A stretch of 64,000 bases of DNA from assembly GCF_002865645.1 (NCBI RefSeq), contig NW_020194684.1, positions 6,115,952 through 6,179,951 of the forward strand, given 5' to 3'. The notes beneath the pieces are model-generated. The model was given only the letters and a program-made list of their open reading frames with translations, had not been told where the DNA came from and did no database searches. The stretch is from Hyaloscypha bicolor E (Eukaryota > Ascomycota > Leotiomycetes > Helotiales > Hyaloscyphaceae). Each line of letters begins with the position of its first letter. Position 1 is the first letter of the stretch. Of this stretch, positions 1 to 12,971 are shown piece after piece. A program made the position numbers and the translations under genes.

Positions 1-1195
1 TCCAGCTCTGCCCAGTAGGTCTCAAAAATCCGGGCACGCCCAAACACTTGGAGGGCCTGGGTCGAAATCCGATGGGCAACACCTCGCAAGTTGATTTATC
101 CTTGCTATATTTAGCCTGTCTCTCCATATGGGCGCCGACAGCCATCAAGCAGCCCAGCCCACCTTCATGCGCTTTTCTTCGAAAGCTCTAGAGGCGCGAC
201 TCGCCGGCTGGTCAATAAGCCAAGCCAACCCGGCTTATCAGCCAGCCCATATATAAGCTAGTTTATTAAGCCATTCGGTCGGGCCTTAAATTATTATATA
301 AGTCAATCAACTAAAAATATACTAGTAAGCGACTGATCAGCTAAGTCTTACTAATTTTGTGATTTTGGGGTCCTTTAAATATCTGTTTGGGGGGGGGCGG
401 CGGGGGGAGAGGAGGGGAGGGGGGTTGGGGTAATTAGGTAATTATAGCCTTAATTACTAAGCCTTAAAGCCCTGGAAATCTCATTAGCTCGCATACTAAA
501 CGCCTTGATCAATATCAAAATGGCACCCCGCATCTACCCCCACCAGTCGAGCGTCTCGTAATCTCTCAATTGGACCTTCTAAATCGCCATTAAATCTTCT
601 GAATGCCTTTATATGATAGGCAGTGTGCCTACGGAGCAAAAGAAGGACGTATGAGATCGGTGTAATCGACTGGTTATGGAGTACTGGAAAGCACGAGAGT
701 CTAAATGGCCTCATCTTGCTAGAATAGCCTACGATTTTCTTGGTATTCTAACTATGTGCTCTGAGCGCGAGCGAGTATTTTCGTCTTGTGCAAATCTAAC
801 TACTCCTGAGAGTTCTGGACTATTAGGTAAGAGCTTATGGCATTACGAATGCTTAAAAAACTGGCAGAGGAGGGGGCAAGTATAATGGAAACGTTTGGGG
901 ATGCTATTATTTTGAAGCTAGTTTAATTTAATTTTATGAGATTTATATCTTCAACTGATCAGTAGCTGATTAGTAGAATCAGCTAAGTCAGTCAGCTGAT
1001 CCACCTCCTATGAGCCAATCAGCTGTCAAAATACCTTAGCTGATGGCTGGCTGACTGACTTATTGACCTGCGTGATTGCTGAAGCTGCAGGAGAAATTGC
1101 AATAGCCCATGTCACATGACCCACCCGATTTCGTCTCCCATTGTACAGCTCTGTCCTCAGTCAACTAATGACAGAAGTCAAGAAAGGGATGGGAA
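1..1195. repeat. AT-rich repeat-derived DNA with G-rich run
   Basis: No intact gene is visible. The stretch is AT-rich, has many stops in all frames, contains a G-rich strand run at about 389-430, and several short direct and inverted copies of a TCAGCTGAT-like word around 940-1050. The only recognisable coding remnant is the hAT transposase tail listed separately. It looks like decayed transposon DNA. Confidence 0.6.
676..885 (+). pseudogene. hAT-family transposase C-terminal fragment
   Basis: A 69-residue open stretch reads EYWKARESKWPHLARIAYDF followed by a variant of the hAT dimerisation signature (CSERERVFSSCANL) and an L-x-x-L-x-H-x-E-C-L-K-x-W end. This order matches the C-terminal dimerisation region (Dimer_Tnp_hAT) of fungal hAT transposases. 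The rest of the transposase is absent: upstream DNA is stop-rich. It is a relic of a DNA transposon, not a functional gene. Confidence 0.75.
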
Positions 1196-1227
1196 ATGCC
1201 TGGTAAGAAAAGCAGCAAGAGCAGTCC

Positions 1228-3245
1228 TCAAAGTGGCACCTCTTTAACCTCCTTGACTTCGCCAACCTCCTTAACTTGGCCCGTCACCTCCTTTGCCCTC
1301 CGTCGCAATTCAGCAAGCACTTCCTCCAGTTTATCAATTGTACTGTCTTCCTCAAGAACAATCTTCAAGTTCCTCTTTCGACCTCGAAGCTCAATACCCT
1401 CGGATTCCTCTGCATCGTTCTCGGGATTTGCGTTTTTGTCTTCATATCTCTTGCTTTGGCTCTGCTCGGATAAGACGAATCGTTCAAAGAAGTCCAAGGC
1501 CAGATCCAGATCACATTCTTCCTCCCTGAGATACCTCAAAATTGCTTGTTCTGGCAGTTGAGTGAGTGATCTGGCACTGATCTCTGTGCCTGATTGCGCA
1601 TGAGTATTTCCAGAACGAATGAGCTTTACCAATGTCAATAACTTGCTTCCAGCATTCGCTTTGCCGGCATCTGAATCCAAGTCGGCATCGATGTAAGATG
1701 GAAGCACTTCCAGAGAGCGTATGACCCCTCGAGCGATAAGCTTTTGCGTCCGACTCCTTAAAATCTCATATTGGGATGCGAATGAAGGTGGGTCAACGGA
1801 CCGCTTAAGACCGCATCTGTCCACGAAAGCCGAATCCAAGGACTCGAGCATATTGGAAGTGCAGAGGAAGATAAGGTTTGGGTAGCTTCTCGTCCGATCC
1901 AAGCCCGTCAGCAGAGCGTTGGTGGCCCTCAATGAGTCTTGTGATTCCGATCGCATCATGACAGCCTGTCGAGAGCTTGCGATACTTTCGACCTCGTCGA
2001 TTAGAACGCAGATGAATCTCTCAGGGTCTTCTTGACACATGTGTGAGATCTTCATGAAGATCTTGTCGACCTAGACATCCCGAATCAGTATTTCATTGTT
2101 GCTGAATTCAATTGTCCCAAAAACCCTTTGAACATTTTGAAGACGTGGGACTTGGATGGCCCACGAGTTGTTGAAAGTCCAATTCCAGTCTCTCCAAAAT
2201 GTCCTGCAAGTTTTTGAACAACCAATTGGGGTAGTGAATGATTGTACGTACTTGCTTGGCACTCTCGCTGTAATATTTGGACATCAGGGCTGCCGTCTTT
2301 ATCTGGATAAGTTCCGTCTTTTTGTAAGTCGAACTCAGCCGGATGGAGATCTTCTGCGCGAGCCCTTGGCATAAAGATGTTTTCCCTGTCCCAGGTGGTC
2401 CATAGAGCAGGATGAGTGGGTTCATTTCACCGCCACTGCCATCAAAACGCTGAGAGAATCGAACTACAGCATGTCAGAATCTAAGCTTCCCTCGCACTCG
2501 CTACACGAGTAAACCTACGTATATTCGTCATCATCCATATGAGATCTCCTTTGATATCGTCTTCGAACACAAGCCTGGGCCGGAAATCAGTTTGCATGGC
2601 TCAATTATTAATATTAATTTTTCGGATCTGATCGGTACATCGATGTCGGTAAACTTACTCATCCCATTTGCCTTCGAACAATCCATGCGGCATTTGTGTG
2701 ATTTCTGCTTCAGGAAAGTCTTTATCCTCTGCAAGTGACCGCGGGGTGTGGTGCAATGCGTACACGTGGACCTTGATCCTGATGCTGCTGGAATTGAAGC
2801 AACCCTCGAGTGTCTCGGGGCCAAGGTACTCGACGACCTTTAATGATTGCAGTCCAGATTTGGAGCACTGGTAGAATGGACCCAATTTCCTCTCGGCAGC
2901 TGTCAAGAAGTTAGCATAGCACATCTGTGAAGTTTGATTGCGTCCCTCTTTCGTGGGCTAGAATATCCTCCAGCAATTCGAAGGTCGCATTTGAAGAAGA
3001 TAACTGTTTTTCCAAGTCCTCTCGTAACTAGCCAGTGGTCAGAGTTACATTGCACGTAGGGGAAGATGAACAATAGCATCTCTTACCTTTGAGACCGAGA
3101 TCTCCAGCTGAGGATCGCTCACCACGTCGTCTCGAATCCTAGCCTCAATGAAGAGGGTTCCTTGAATTGTTGAAACATCCTGCTTGCCAACCATGACATA
3201 GCCTCCTTCCAAAGGCTGCTTCCCATCATCTGATTTCTCCTCCAT
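1228..3245 (-). CDS. PCH2: Pachytene checkpoint AAA+ ATPase Pch2/TRIP13
   Basis: Meiotic AAA+ remodeller that acts on HORMA-domain proteins of the chromosome axis. Read on the minus strand, exon 1 begins at the ATG at 3245 and runs to 3087. Later exons give WDE-LVFEDDIKGDLIWMMTNI, then a Walker A GPPGTGKTS (about 2400-2375), the word KYYSESAKQ joined across an intron (2250 to 2073) to VDKIFMKI, a Walker B block VLIDEVES and the sensor-1 strand LIFLCTSN. This order and spacing are specific to Pch2/TRIP13. The C-terminus ends in a low-complexity E/K/V tail. The join between exons 2 and 3 near 2900-2940 is not resolved with a GT donor. It is divergent from the RSN1-like gene, with 216 bp between the two start codons. 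Confidence 0.88.
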
Positions 3246-3461
3246 CTTGCGCCTGAAAGTGCCTCGAATCTCTCGAACACTTGGAGGGGGAGGCCGTTGA
3301 TGTAAAGAGAAGAGAGGTGCGGATGCAGTAAATCAACAAGGATTTTATGCAGGCGCTCGCTTATGCAGGTGAAGCGTCATCGTTGGGAGCTGAGTGCACG
3401 AAACCAACTCTTGAGCTTCTCGACTCCATGAACTCCGATAAAACATCAACAATCAGGCGAC

Positions 3462-6169
3462 ATGGATGGTCTCTCCATCGCGAAGAATCGTACATGTACG
3501 CACGTTGATCCGACAAATCCAAAGGCCAACGGACAGCAGAACCAAATCTATGTTCAGCTTGTCCTGTCGTTGGCCCTGGGCCTTTCAGCCTTCTTCGGAT
3601 TCTGCGTAAGTCTTCACACGACCTGAACGGCCTGAGCAGGGTCCTGACTTTGACAGTTTCTTCGCCCACGATGGAAAAGCTTATACGCTGCGCGGAAGAG
3701 GCAGAGCGAATCTGCAGCAAGTCTACCTGAGCTCCCCGATACCTTCTTTGGATGGATGCCCGTATTGTACAAAGTGACGGAACAACAAGTCCTAGACTCC
3801 GCAGGCCTCGATGCTTATGTGGTGAGTCTGGCAGATGTATATACTGAAAATATGCCAGGGTCTGACTGGAGATAGTTTCTGGCTTTCTTTAAGATGTCAA
3901 TGAAGCTCTTTGGGGTAATGTTCCTGGTCACCTGCGCAATACTTGCGCCAATCAATTACAAGTTCGACTATCTCCCAACTCCAGGAGACAGCACCGATCC
4001 CCGAAACCCACCCGAGTTGTTTTCGAATAACCCTTTGTGGGGCAGTTGGAGCGTCGCAGCAGACACTGTTGTCCTGGCCAGCGATGGTAAGACGGAACTC
4101 CCGAAGACTGACTATCTTTGGGCCTACCTTGTGTTTACCTACTTCTTCACGGGTCTGGCGATTTATTTCATGACATCTGAAACCCAGCGCATAATAAAGG
4201 TTCGACAGGAATACCTTGGAAGCCAGTCAACCATAACGGATCGGACAATCAAGCTCTCTGCTATCCCACCTGAACTTCGGTCCAAGGAGAAGATCAAGGA
4301 CTTCTTGGAGAAGCTCCAAATTGGAAAGGTGGAGAGTGTAACTATTTGCTGTAATTGGAAAGGGCTTGATGATATGATGGATAAGAGAGCCCACCTTGTT
4401 CGAAAAATTGAAGAAGCGTGGACCGTACACCTCGGACGCAGCAAGACTGCAGCTCTTGAGCCAGTGCAAGCTCGACGTTCAGGAATACTTGATGAGGATG
4501 AGCAACACGAGAGCCAGGAAAATAATACCTTGTTAGGTAGGGCCCATGTCACGGCATATGAGAAGCCCCGCCCAACGACCAGGATATGGTATGGTTTTCT
4601 CCATTTACAGAATCGCAAGGTGGATGCCATTGATTACTACGAAGAACAACTGCGGAAACTCGACGAAAAGATCTCCATGGCACGAAAGAAAGAATATACG
4701 CCAACGTCTCTGGCATTTGTTACAATGGACTCCATTCCCGCTTGCCAGATGGCTGTGCAAGCACTTCTTGACCCATCACCCCTGCAGCTTCTTGCCAGAC
4801 TGGCTCCAGCACCCTCTGATGTTGTTTGGTCGAACACATATCTACCTCGCTCGAGCCGTATGATTCGGGCCTGGACGATTACTCTTTTCATCATTGTACT
4901 CACAATCTTCTGGCTTATTCCGGTCGCGGGTCTGGCTGGGCTGCTCGACCTGTGTTCCATTGAGCAGGTGTGGCCTGGGCTTGCCAATCTCCTGTCCAGG
5001 CACGAGATCCTTAAAGCCCTTGTGCAGACTGGCTTACCCACCCTTGTCGTCTCCCTGCTCAACATCGCCGTTCCATTTCTATACGACTACCTTGCCAACA
5101 TGCAAGGGATGATCTCACAGGGCGACGTGGAGCTGTCCGTGATCTCTAAGAACTTTTTCTTCACCTTTTTCAACGTCTTCCTTGTTTTTACAGCGTTCGG
5201 AACTGCAAGCAAATTCTGGGGGGAGCTTCAAGATTCGTTGAAAGACACTACTAGACTTGCATATAACCTTGCTCGCGCTGTAAAAGGTCTCGCTGTCTTC
5301 TACATCAACTTCATTCTCCTTCAAGGCGTCGGTCTCCTCCCGTTTAGGCTGTTGGAATTTGGTAGCGTGTCGCTCTACCCGATTCTGCGCATGGGAGCCA
5401 AAACCCCGCGGGACTATGCCGAGCTTGTCCAACCGCCAATCTTCAAATACGGCTTCTACCTCCCGTCTGCCATACTCATTTACATACTGTGCATCGTGTA
5501 CAGTATCCTCCCGGCAGGATATATGGTCCTATTTTTTGGGCTGATTTATTTCGTGTTCGGGTACTACACATACAAGTATCAGTTGCTATACGCGATGGAC
5601 CACCCACAGCATGCAACCGGAAAAGCATGGCCCATGGTATGCTATCGCATTCTCGTTGGCTTGGGCGTCTTCCAGCTTGTGATGGCTGGCGTCATTGCCT
5701 TGTCAAATGCGTTCGTTCCTGCTGGACTGGTGGTTCCGTTGATTCCCTTCACGCTCTGGTATAGCTATTATTTCGGACGAACGTATGAGCCGCTGATGAA
5801 TTTCATCGCTTTGAGGTCTATTCGGCGCGAAAGTGACGCAAGCATCAATATTGCTGGCGAGACTGTTGGACTCGATATGACAGGTGCGCGGATCCGAAGG
5901 AGGCAAAGCACTGTGGATGAAGAAAGGGAAAAGTTTTCGAAGTTCATTAATCCAACCCTCACTGTCCCGTAAGTTCTTTAGACCTTCATCTCCAATGCAA
6001 ACGGCTTGTCTAACCCCTTTGAAGCCTAGAGAAGCCCTGGATCAATGCGGAATCGACTTTTAATGGCGACGCACCGCAGACGGACCTGGAACACGAAGAG
6101 AGTACTGCAAGCTCTTTGAGTTTAGGCGATACACATATATGGCGCGATAACGGAGATGCGAATGTATAA
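3462..6169 (+). CDS. RSN1/PHM7 (OSCA/TMEM63, CSC1-like) membrane channel
   Basis: Four exons (3462-3605, 3657-3821, 3876-5968, 6025-6169) join in frame to 848 residues. The family forms calcium-permeable, osmotically or mechanically gated channels or related phospholipid-scrambling membrane proteins. Exon 1 carries the first membrane helix (QIYVQLVLSLALGLSAFFGF), exon 2 the FLRPRW box typical after it, and exon 3 two more helices, a charged cytosolic domain (about residues 200-390, PHM7_cyt), and the seven-helix core starting near WTITLFIIVLTIFWLIPVAG. The C-terminus needs the last intron: the open frame stops at 5972, but splicing to 6025 restores NPTLTVPLEKPWI, the conserved C-terminal motif. 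Helices are long and hydrophobic with no internal stop, so the gene looks intact. Which substrate or stimulus this paralog uses cannot be told. Confidence 0.9.
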
Positions 6170-6516
6170 CGCCAATTCAGTGCATTCATAACAAGGAAAT
6201 CATTATAGGCGTTAGGAAGATTTTGCATAGCAACGAGGGAGTACCGCACCTTCTTTCACTGGTTCCTTCTACATTTTGTAACAGCAATATACCCAAATTG
6301 TTCCTTCCCAAAGTACTCTCCTCAAACTTTTCTTCCCGACCTTTTGGCTGTCTTGGTTCTCAATTTTCGTCTTGCACCTTTTCAGCGATACTGCCCCTTC
6401 TATCCTGCAGCCATTCTCGGGGCTTGGGAACCCTCTATTCTTTCTCTCAGACTGTATCCCTTTCGTTTTCTTTCATCCAACCTTCTGGTAACAGCATACT
6501 ATTGAGAGACATCGAG

Positions 6517-9500
6517 ATGACCGTGGTTTCCTATCATTCAACTCTTATCAGCGACTTCGCCTCCCAGGAGGAGGCTGCCGACAAAACGTCTTCCCAGATA
6601 TTTCTATCTAGGGGCGTTGCCGGTGCAGAAGTTGAACAAGCAACTCCAGCTCCAGCGCCCCGATCACCCTCCCCAACCTTCGTGATGTCCGTTTTTGAGT
6701 CTGAGTCAAGACATGTGATGAATCTCGGGAACGCGGCTGCTAAGGTCAAATCGACTGTCATGGCTAGTGATTCAACTCGCGCGGGCCAGTCTCGGCTGCA
6801 TCAAGACTGTGTTAAAGGGAAGCACCATGTTGCATCTGGTGAGAATATTTTGCTAACTGGCGTAGAAGCCGCTGCGGGCAATCGCAGAATGTCCGACGAT
6901 CATCCAACAACACTCATGAGATCTCTGGAAAGTACTGTTGAACGGATAGAGGATACACCGGAGGACGGTTTTACAAAAAGTGCTGACAGGGGAAAGGGCA
7001 AAGAGGTTGATCGAGGCAGGACGCTGGAGCGGGGCTCAAGATACCCGAATCCTCTCGAAAAAGCCGAATCCAGACCCCGCAAGTACGATCCTACCATTGA
7101 ACTTGATGTGCAGGCAATCGAAAAACGACAAATAAGCCGCAGCAGTACGTTCTCGAATTTCGAAGATCCCAAGGATCCATGTGCTATCTTGGAGGACAAT
7201 TTGCTCGAACCTTGCCCGCGTCTTTCAATTCGTAACTCGGTTTCGGAGGTTCTCAGTGCCTCAGAGAGCTCAGATTCTCTTCCGGGTGGTTTGATCCATG
7301 GTAACACATGGAGCTTTTTCGAAACGCCAGGCCTCAATCATCCACGCCCGGCTCGGACTCTCACCACTGTCTTTAGTGACTGCCATCCTGTCTATCCCGC
7401 GCCTGTTTTGCCTCCCGAGAGCCTTCCAAAGAGTCGTCCAGACATTGACCAACTCGAAAATATAGCCACCTCATCATCTACGCCTCTATGGTCGACCTCA
7501 GAAGGAACCCCAAATTTAAGAGCAGTTGATCTGAGTCAAGCATCTCGACTACCCACGGAGATTCTTCAGCAGATATTCTATAACCTGGCACCTGCAGACT
7601 TCAATTCTGCTAGACATTCGTGTCGATCATGGTTAATCAAAAGTCTCAATCGCTCACTGCTTGAGACAATGTTGAAGCGAGCAGGATTCTCAAATCGAAT
7701 CGTCCCGCCCACGGTAGATCAACATGATGATGCCGGAGATGGTATCAGTATCGAGTGGTCGATGAGCAAGACACTTGCCCTAGAATGTGCACTCGGTCCA
7801 GACTGGACTGGTAATGGCCTTGCAAGAGATTGCACATCGGAATCATCAGACTCTGCCTTCGTGGAGGTATGCACTCCCCCCTATTTCCCTCGCCTAAAAG
7901 TCCCACGATCTGTGGGTCACTGAGAATTCTTTTCCTTCAGTGCGGGCTTTCGCGGCTTCATACATCTCTTGCCCCAGCAGCTGCGATGCATCAAAAATTC
8001 TCGGCCCATGGTATCTAACTTCCATGCAGACTTCCAGGGTTGACTTCACCGAAGTCGCGGTAGACTATCCAGGACAGCCACTTTCGGTTGGAACGATCTT
8101 TACCATCAGCAGCTGTAGCAGATTCTTGATGGTTGCCAATGGCTGCTTGGTTTACCTGTACGAACTGAACCGCTCGCACAAAATTACCGCAGGTGAGTCG
8201 ATTATTAGTGCTGGTGCATTGCGTCCAGTGACGAGTATCATCTGCCCTCATCGGGTCCTTGCATGCAGCATGGACACTTCCTCCAACAGATATGCAGTTG
8301 CCATTCTCCTTGATGGTCGTATGGGGCTCGTCTGCGACATCAATACCTCCTGGGCATCATCTCCTGCTCCCGCTACTGGGCCAGGAACGAATGCCAACTC
8401 CGTAAATGTCCAGAGTCCAGATAGATCTTCCGAGACTGGAGTCCGCGGAACATCTTTCTTAGACAGGGTATCGCTCAGAACCTCCGCTTGGACGGCCAAC
8501 CCAAACCATCAGGTAGGTAGAAAATGTGCCAGCTCTCTAGGAACAATAATCATCGAGGGATTGCTGACCCTTTTTGCAGAGCAAGGAACCACCGTTTGTC
8601 TTTCCTGGGATCGCAACTACGGGTCCAAATTTTGCTCCCGTGAATCGATCTGACTGGCAGGATGTGTTCAGTGATGATATACCGGACCACACTCGTACAG
8701 CTGGACCAAGTTCACGGCATGGATCACTTCCCCGTGCACATGCCATCAGTCCTGAGGGTGAAATGGAGCATTCTTTCGCGTCTGATCAAGACCGACAGCC
8801 AAATTTCATGCCTATCGAAAATGGGCCGCGTTCGCTTTATCGCAATCTATGTTCTGACGATGATCCTCCACGCTCGGTAGCAATATGTCCCCAACGGCGT
8901 TGCGTTGCTTTTGGCTGTTCCTCTGGGATTGAATTGCACTGGGTAGATGCGCTTACTGGACAGGACCTCAATAGATGGTTTCCGCTTACAGCGCCAAGCG
9001 ATTTCTTGTTCTTTCTGCCGCCAAGAAAGAGCATTGATTCAGCAAAAAAGTTGAGGCTGATTAGCAGTGCTGCAAGACCGGGCGAAAGACCAGCAATTGT
9101 GGAAAGACCATTTGGTACCCGCACCAAAAGCAGTCCGTTTTGGGAGAGATTTCCAGTGGTGCTGGGACAGTTCGACAATAGTTCAGACGCAGACCTGATC
9201 CAAGGCTCTCTCTCAAGACTCAGAGGAGACGCCGGCAGAAGCTCGTTGACAGGACGTATGGATTGTTCTGATCACTACCGCGCGATCCCGCTCAGCGATG
9301 GATACCACATCCTGTTCACAGATCCCAGTACTGGATTGCTGTGTCTTGGCAGTGACGCACCTGTTGGCGGACCCACCAAATTGCTCCGGAAGATATGGTT
9401 CCAAGGTCCGAAAGGGGAGGGCAGTCCTCTTACTTACGCGGCTGGTGCGAACTTGAGCTGTGGGGTCCGAATTGTTGCTGCATTCGGCAATGGGACAGAG

Positions 9501-10244
9501 CAAGCTATCTGGTTATTTTCTGTCCCAAGGGACGTCTTTGCCACCAACCAAGGTGGCCAATCCCCATTGAGTGCCTCTTCTTACTTGAGATCCAAGTCCG
9601 GCCAGGAGAACTCAAACTCGGAATGGATCAACTGGTGGCCAGATGATGGGCTGCAGGAATGGCTCAACTACGCACGAGATCCGGTAGCTGGTATTCTGCC
9701 TCGAAGTGTATGGCCGGTCAAAGTTCGTGGTCAACAGATTGGCACTTGCAGTGGTTTAGTCGATCTTACAATTGACTCAGGTCCCGACATGACCATCTGG
9801 GCTTTCAGTAAGCACGGTATAGCAACTGTGTGGAATATCGATGTTGGGAGAAACGAGGCCGTCAAAAGACAATGCGTTATGAGGGATGGTACTGTTCGAG
9901 AGATTGACAGTGACGGCGACGTCGAGATGATAGATGCTCGATCTCCATCTCCTGACATTCTTAAACATCCCAAGCCACTCACCCAAGCGTCTTATGATGG
10001 GGCGGCATTTTCTCCGACTATGCAAGCCAATCCAGTCTATGATTCAGAAGGGCATTTGCTGATGGACGAGATGACTCAATCACCACAATTTGATGACGAG
10101 GACATAGAGCCCGCGGACCAAGAAATAGTAGCAGACGTTTGGTGCCATGGGGATGGATGGACCAACAGATTGTTCCGAAGACCTGTGGTAGATTTGGTGG
10201 AAGAGGTAACTGGTGTATCTAGAATTGACGTGGAGATTCGATGA
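6517..10244 (+). CDS. Large F-box protein
   Basis: Three exons (6517-7866, 7925-8512, 8580-10244) give 1200 residues. The first 340 residues are low-complexity, rich in Ser, Pro, Glu and basic clusters. An F-box follows (SRLPTEILQQIFYNLAPAD then R-H-S-C-R-S-W), at about residues 342-385, implying a Skp1-binding subunit of an SCF ubiquitin ligase. The C-terminal 750 residues contain spaced W- and D-rich strands (for example VAICPQRRCVAFGCSSGIEL and MTIWAFSKHGIATVWNIDVG) that resemble a diverged beta-propeller. The start at 6517 is preferred because the in-frame stretch before it is pyrimidine-rich leader-like DNA. The exon 1-2 join is ambiguous: a donor at 7867 with acceptor at 7924 is used here, giving FVE-NSFPSVRAF. 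A conserved fungal architecture; substrate unknown. Confidence 0.78.
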
Positions 10245-10810
10245 AAGAATGGATGATCGGGTTGGGGTCAGATCGCACCAGAGGTTGCAGAGAGAAACCT
10301 AAACTCTTCTTTTCATTAGAATCAATTGTGCCAGCCCTCTTCGAACATTTCCCTCCACCTTCGCCCCTTTAAAATTCTTATACCTCGCCTAACACCCCTT
10401 TTCCAGATCCCTGTAAATCAGGCCTCGACTTGGAATAGTGGGCTTTGGCGCCGCCCCCTGAACGCCACCCGAAGCGAGTCGCCTTGCCTTGATTTCTCCA
10501 TCAAAACACCAAGGAATCCCCGTTCGTTTGGCACCACTTCACTCGTCATCATGTGCCCAACCACCAGCAGCCCAATATTTCCTTCTGCCGTCGCCGCCGG
10601 ATCGGCGTCTCTGGTGCAACATGCGCTGGCACGTACTTATACGCCTGCTTCCGCAGTCTCTCTGTCGCGAATCGATTTAGGTTGTTCGTTTGGCGATTAA
10701 GCAAATTTTACACACGATTGGAAGCAAGAGAGGAATTTCCTGAGGGAGGAAAATCTTGGCACACGACGGGACGAAACTCCTCTGAATAGACAGGAGGAGA
10801 GCAAAGCAAC
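10245..10810. other. Intergenic stretch, probable leader of the next gene
   Basis: About 560 bp with no convincing coding pattern. A 124-codon open frame at 10326-10700 has a Ser/Pro/Leu-rich composition with no recognisable domain and is more likely CT-rich 5' leader of the gene starting at 10811. Confidence 0.4.
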
Positions 10811-11497
10811 ATGTGTCTCTTTAGCAGTACGTGCCTCTGCCTCTGCCTCTGCCACTATTCCAGCGCATCAGGAACTGGAAGCTAACGCCCAGCAGCAAGA
10901 CCAAAATGGGAAGAAGAAGTCGTCTTCGCCAACCGCCCTAGCAAACGCCGCAGTCGAGTCGTCGAAGAAACCATAGTCCGCCGTTCTTCTCCCCATCCCG
11001 CACAATTCATACAAGCCCCTCGAACCTCAACACCTATTATCCGTATCGGGACCCCGCCTCAAGTCGTGAGAGTTCCTGCCCCGCCTCCTGTGCCGAGGAT
11101 TGAATTGGTGGAGGTGGAGGAGGAGAAGAGGAGGGGCAGTCCGCGCGCGAGCAGGGCGAGCGTGAGTGTTAGTAATGCGAATACGAAGAAGAGCAGACAC
11201 GGGAGTCGAGGCGGGGAGGAAGTGTACATCGAGCGGGAAAGGGTGAGGGAACGGATTGATCCTGGCCCGGAACCGAGGAGGAGTGTGGAGATGGCGCCTG
11301 CTTATAGATATGTGGAGGGTGCTGGGGCCCCGCCCAGGGCGAGCGACAGGTATATTGAGGAGGAGGGGATGAGGCGGAGTAGGAGTATTACTTATGAGAC
11401 GAACCCGAGGATGTCGGCGAGGACTATGGAGAGGGAGAGGGAGAGGGTGGTTGTCGAGGATGGGGGAAGGAGGAGGGAGTACTATCGACGGCCATAA
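10811..11497 (+). CDS. Small charged protein, unknown function
   Basis: A 16-nt first coding exon (ATG at 10811) and a second exon 10896-11497 join to 205 residues beginning MCLFSTRPKWEEEVVFANRP. The sequence is highly charged and probably disordered: a basic KRRSR patch, a Pro-rich centre (RVPAPPPVPRIELVEVEEEK), Arg/Ser/Glu-rich segments and an RRREYYRRP end. No transmembrane segment or signal peptide is seen. The conserved short N-terminus MCLF plus the arginine-rich tail is a pattern found in many filamentous fungi without an assigned role. The exon join is inferred from a GTACGT donor and a CAGCAG acceptor. Confidence 0.65.
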
Positions 11498-12115
11498 GGG
11501 GTGTTTTTGTGAGAGATGGGATATTGTTAATATGTGGTTGTCTACACATTTATTCGGAGCCAGTGTTCGTGGATGTAGGAGAAAGTACCGTCGGGAGACC
11601 GTGATATGGTTTGGAGCGGGAGGTGCATATATTATCATAGTGTGGTTGTCTGCATACTTTTTGGGAGACAGCGATTGTTTTGCATCAGTATAGATCGCGG
11701 TCATGTTCATTTCCGTTGATATTTCTCAAGTCTCACTATTTCTCTTTGCGTTCATTTTCTCTTCTGCTTTTACAGCTGGACTTAAACTGCTCCCTTTCGT
11801 TTCTTCTCCATACGTCTCCCGAATCAGTTGAGGAGGCGATGATATTGAACCGTGATCGACATCGTCCGAGCCTACTTCCAGACGCCCGAGACAGAAATTA
11901 TTTCGGGAGGCAGCTGGATCTTGGGAATAAGGCTGCCACACTCCGACATCACGGATTTAGAGAGTCGTGGTTGGGACAATGCTTCGGAGTTGGGCACGAA
12001 TGGAATGCATGTGCAGGGGTTCGAGATTGGAAAGATGCAGGGCGCATCCAGAGCGTTCCATTTACTGATCAATACTTCAAACGGCCAACATTCGAAGTCC
12101 AAACATCACTAGGGA
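11498..12115. other. Intergenic, with a short direct repeat
   Basis: No convincing gene. A word close to TGTGGTTGTCTACACATT occurs near 11532 and again, diverged, near 11641, giving a direct repeat about 109 bp apart in the 3' flank of the preceding gene. Confidence 0.4.
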
Positions 12116-12666
12116 CAGTCCCTACGAATTGATGCTCGGGAAAACTGACCAGCTGCTGATTCACGTGAGTCTGCTGGATCCAGTCTCAGAGTCACTCACC
12201 ACCTCATCTATCAATGTTCACTGACCATGATTGGTGGTGTCACCATCAGGAGTTGGACGTTGGATATGTGACATGCAACGAGAAAAGCAAGACCGATCAA
12301 ATACCGGTTGAACTCCGAGTTCTCGCCGACAAGCTCCTTATTCCGTCTCTCCAGAGCGTCGGGATCAATGAACCCGAAATACTGCGGAATAAAATTCAAG
12401 ACTACGAGTACCAGTACGAGATACTTGCCATATTTTTATGAGAAGGCGGGGTCGGATAGTCAGTTGAGGAACCTGGTTGTGAGTTGGTGTGCGTTCAACA
12501 TGGCCGGTTCGAGGTTTGAGGGGAAGCCGGACCATTCCCGCAGAAGATGTTATTAGACTCGGCGAAGGTTTTGGTAGAGAACATGCCAGAGAATGCTAAG
12601 GAGAGGATTTCTGGAGAGAAAGATATGGCGGATTATGAAGTCGAGGAGCCAGGTGAGGCAGCGTAG
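12116..12666 (+). pseudogene. Decayed BTB/POZ-domain paralog
   Basis: Pieces of the local BTB family occur in order but in different frames: SPYELMLGKTDQLLIH near 12117, then VELRVLADKLLIPSLQS (12308-12358, frame 1), YLPYFYEKAGSDSQLRNLVV (about 12425, frame 2), and FPQKMLLDSAKVLVENMPEN from 12535 (frame 1 again). At least two frame changes and a missing core (the HYSPVLKAAFNS block) separate them. A single functional product cannot be read. It lies just upstream of the intact and near-intact copies on the same strand. Confidence 0.7.
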
Positions 12667-12971
12667 TGGTGAGTGAAGCGTGTAGGCTTTTCTGCTGGGC
12701 GCAGTCGGAACAGGTACAGTATTCGGCGTTTGGATAGCAATTAAATTTTAATTTTGAGTCGCTTCAACCAATTGTGCAAGTGCCTCGATTGTTCTCCTAA
12801 ATTTCTCATCTCAATTTTTTACTTATGTAAATTTATTCTGTTTGGCTTATTCACCGCATATCCTCTCCACATCCCCCATTGAAAGCACCCCCCTTTGCAT
12901 TCTATTACGTTGCTCCAGAACATCCTCGACGTCGAGAGTCAACATACCATCTCCCAACAACGTACTCCAAG

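Noticed and set aside
49..80. tRNA B-box-like word GGTCGAAATCC
   Set aside because: No pairing T-arm stem around it and no acceptor or anticodon arm could be formed.
6223..6516. N-terminal extension of the F-box protein
   Set aside because: The in-frame extension is Ser/Phe/Leu-rich and looks like translated pyrimidine-rich 5' UTR; the ATG at 6517 is the better start.
11027..11710. Long minus-strand open frame of 227 codons
   Set aside because: It is the antisense of the Arg/Glu-rich gene at 10811-11497; the His/Pro/Arg-rich composition is what the complementary strand of GAG/AGG codons gives.
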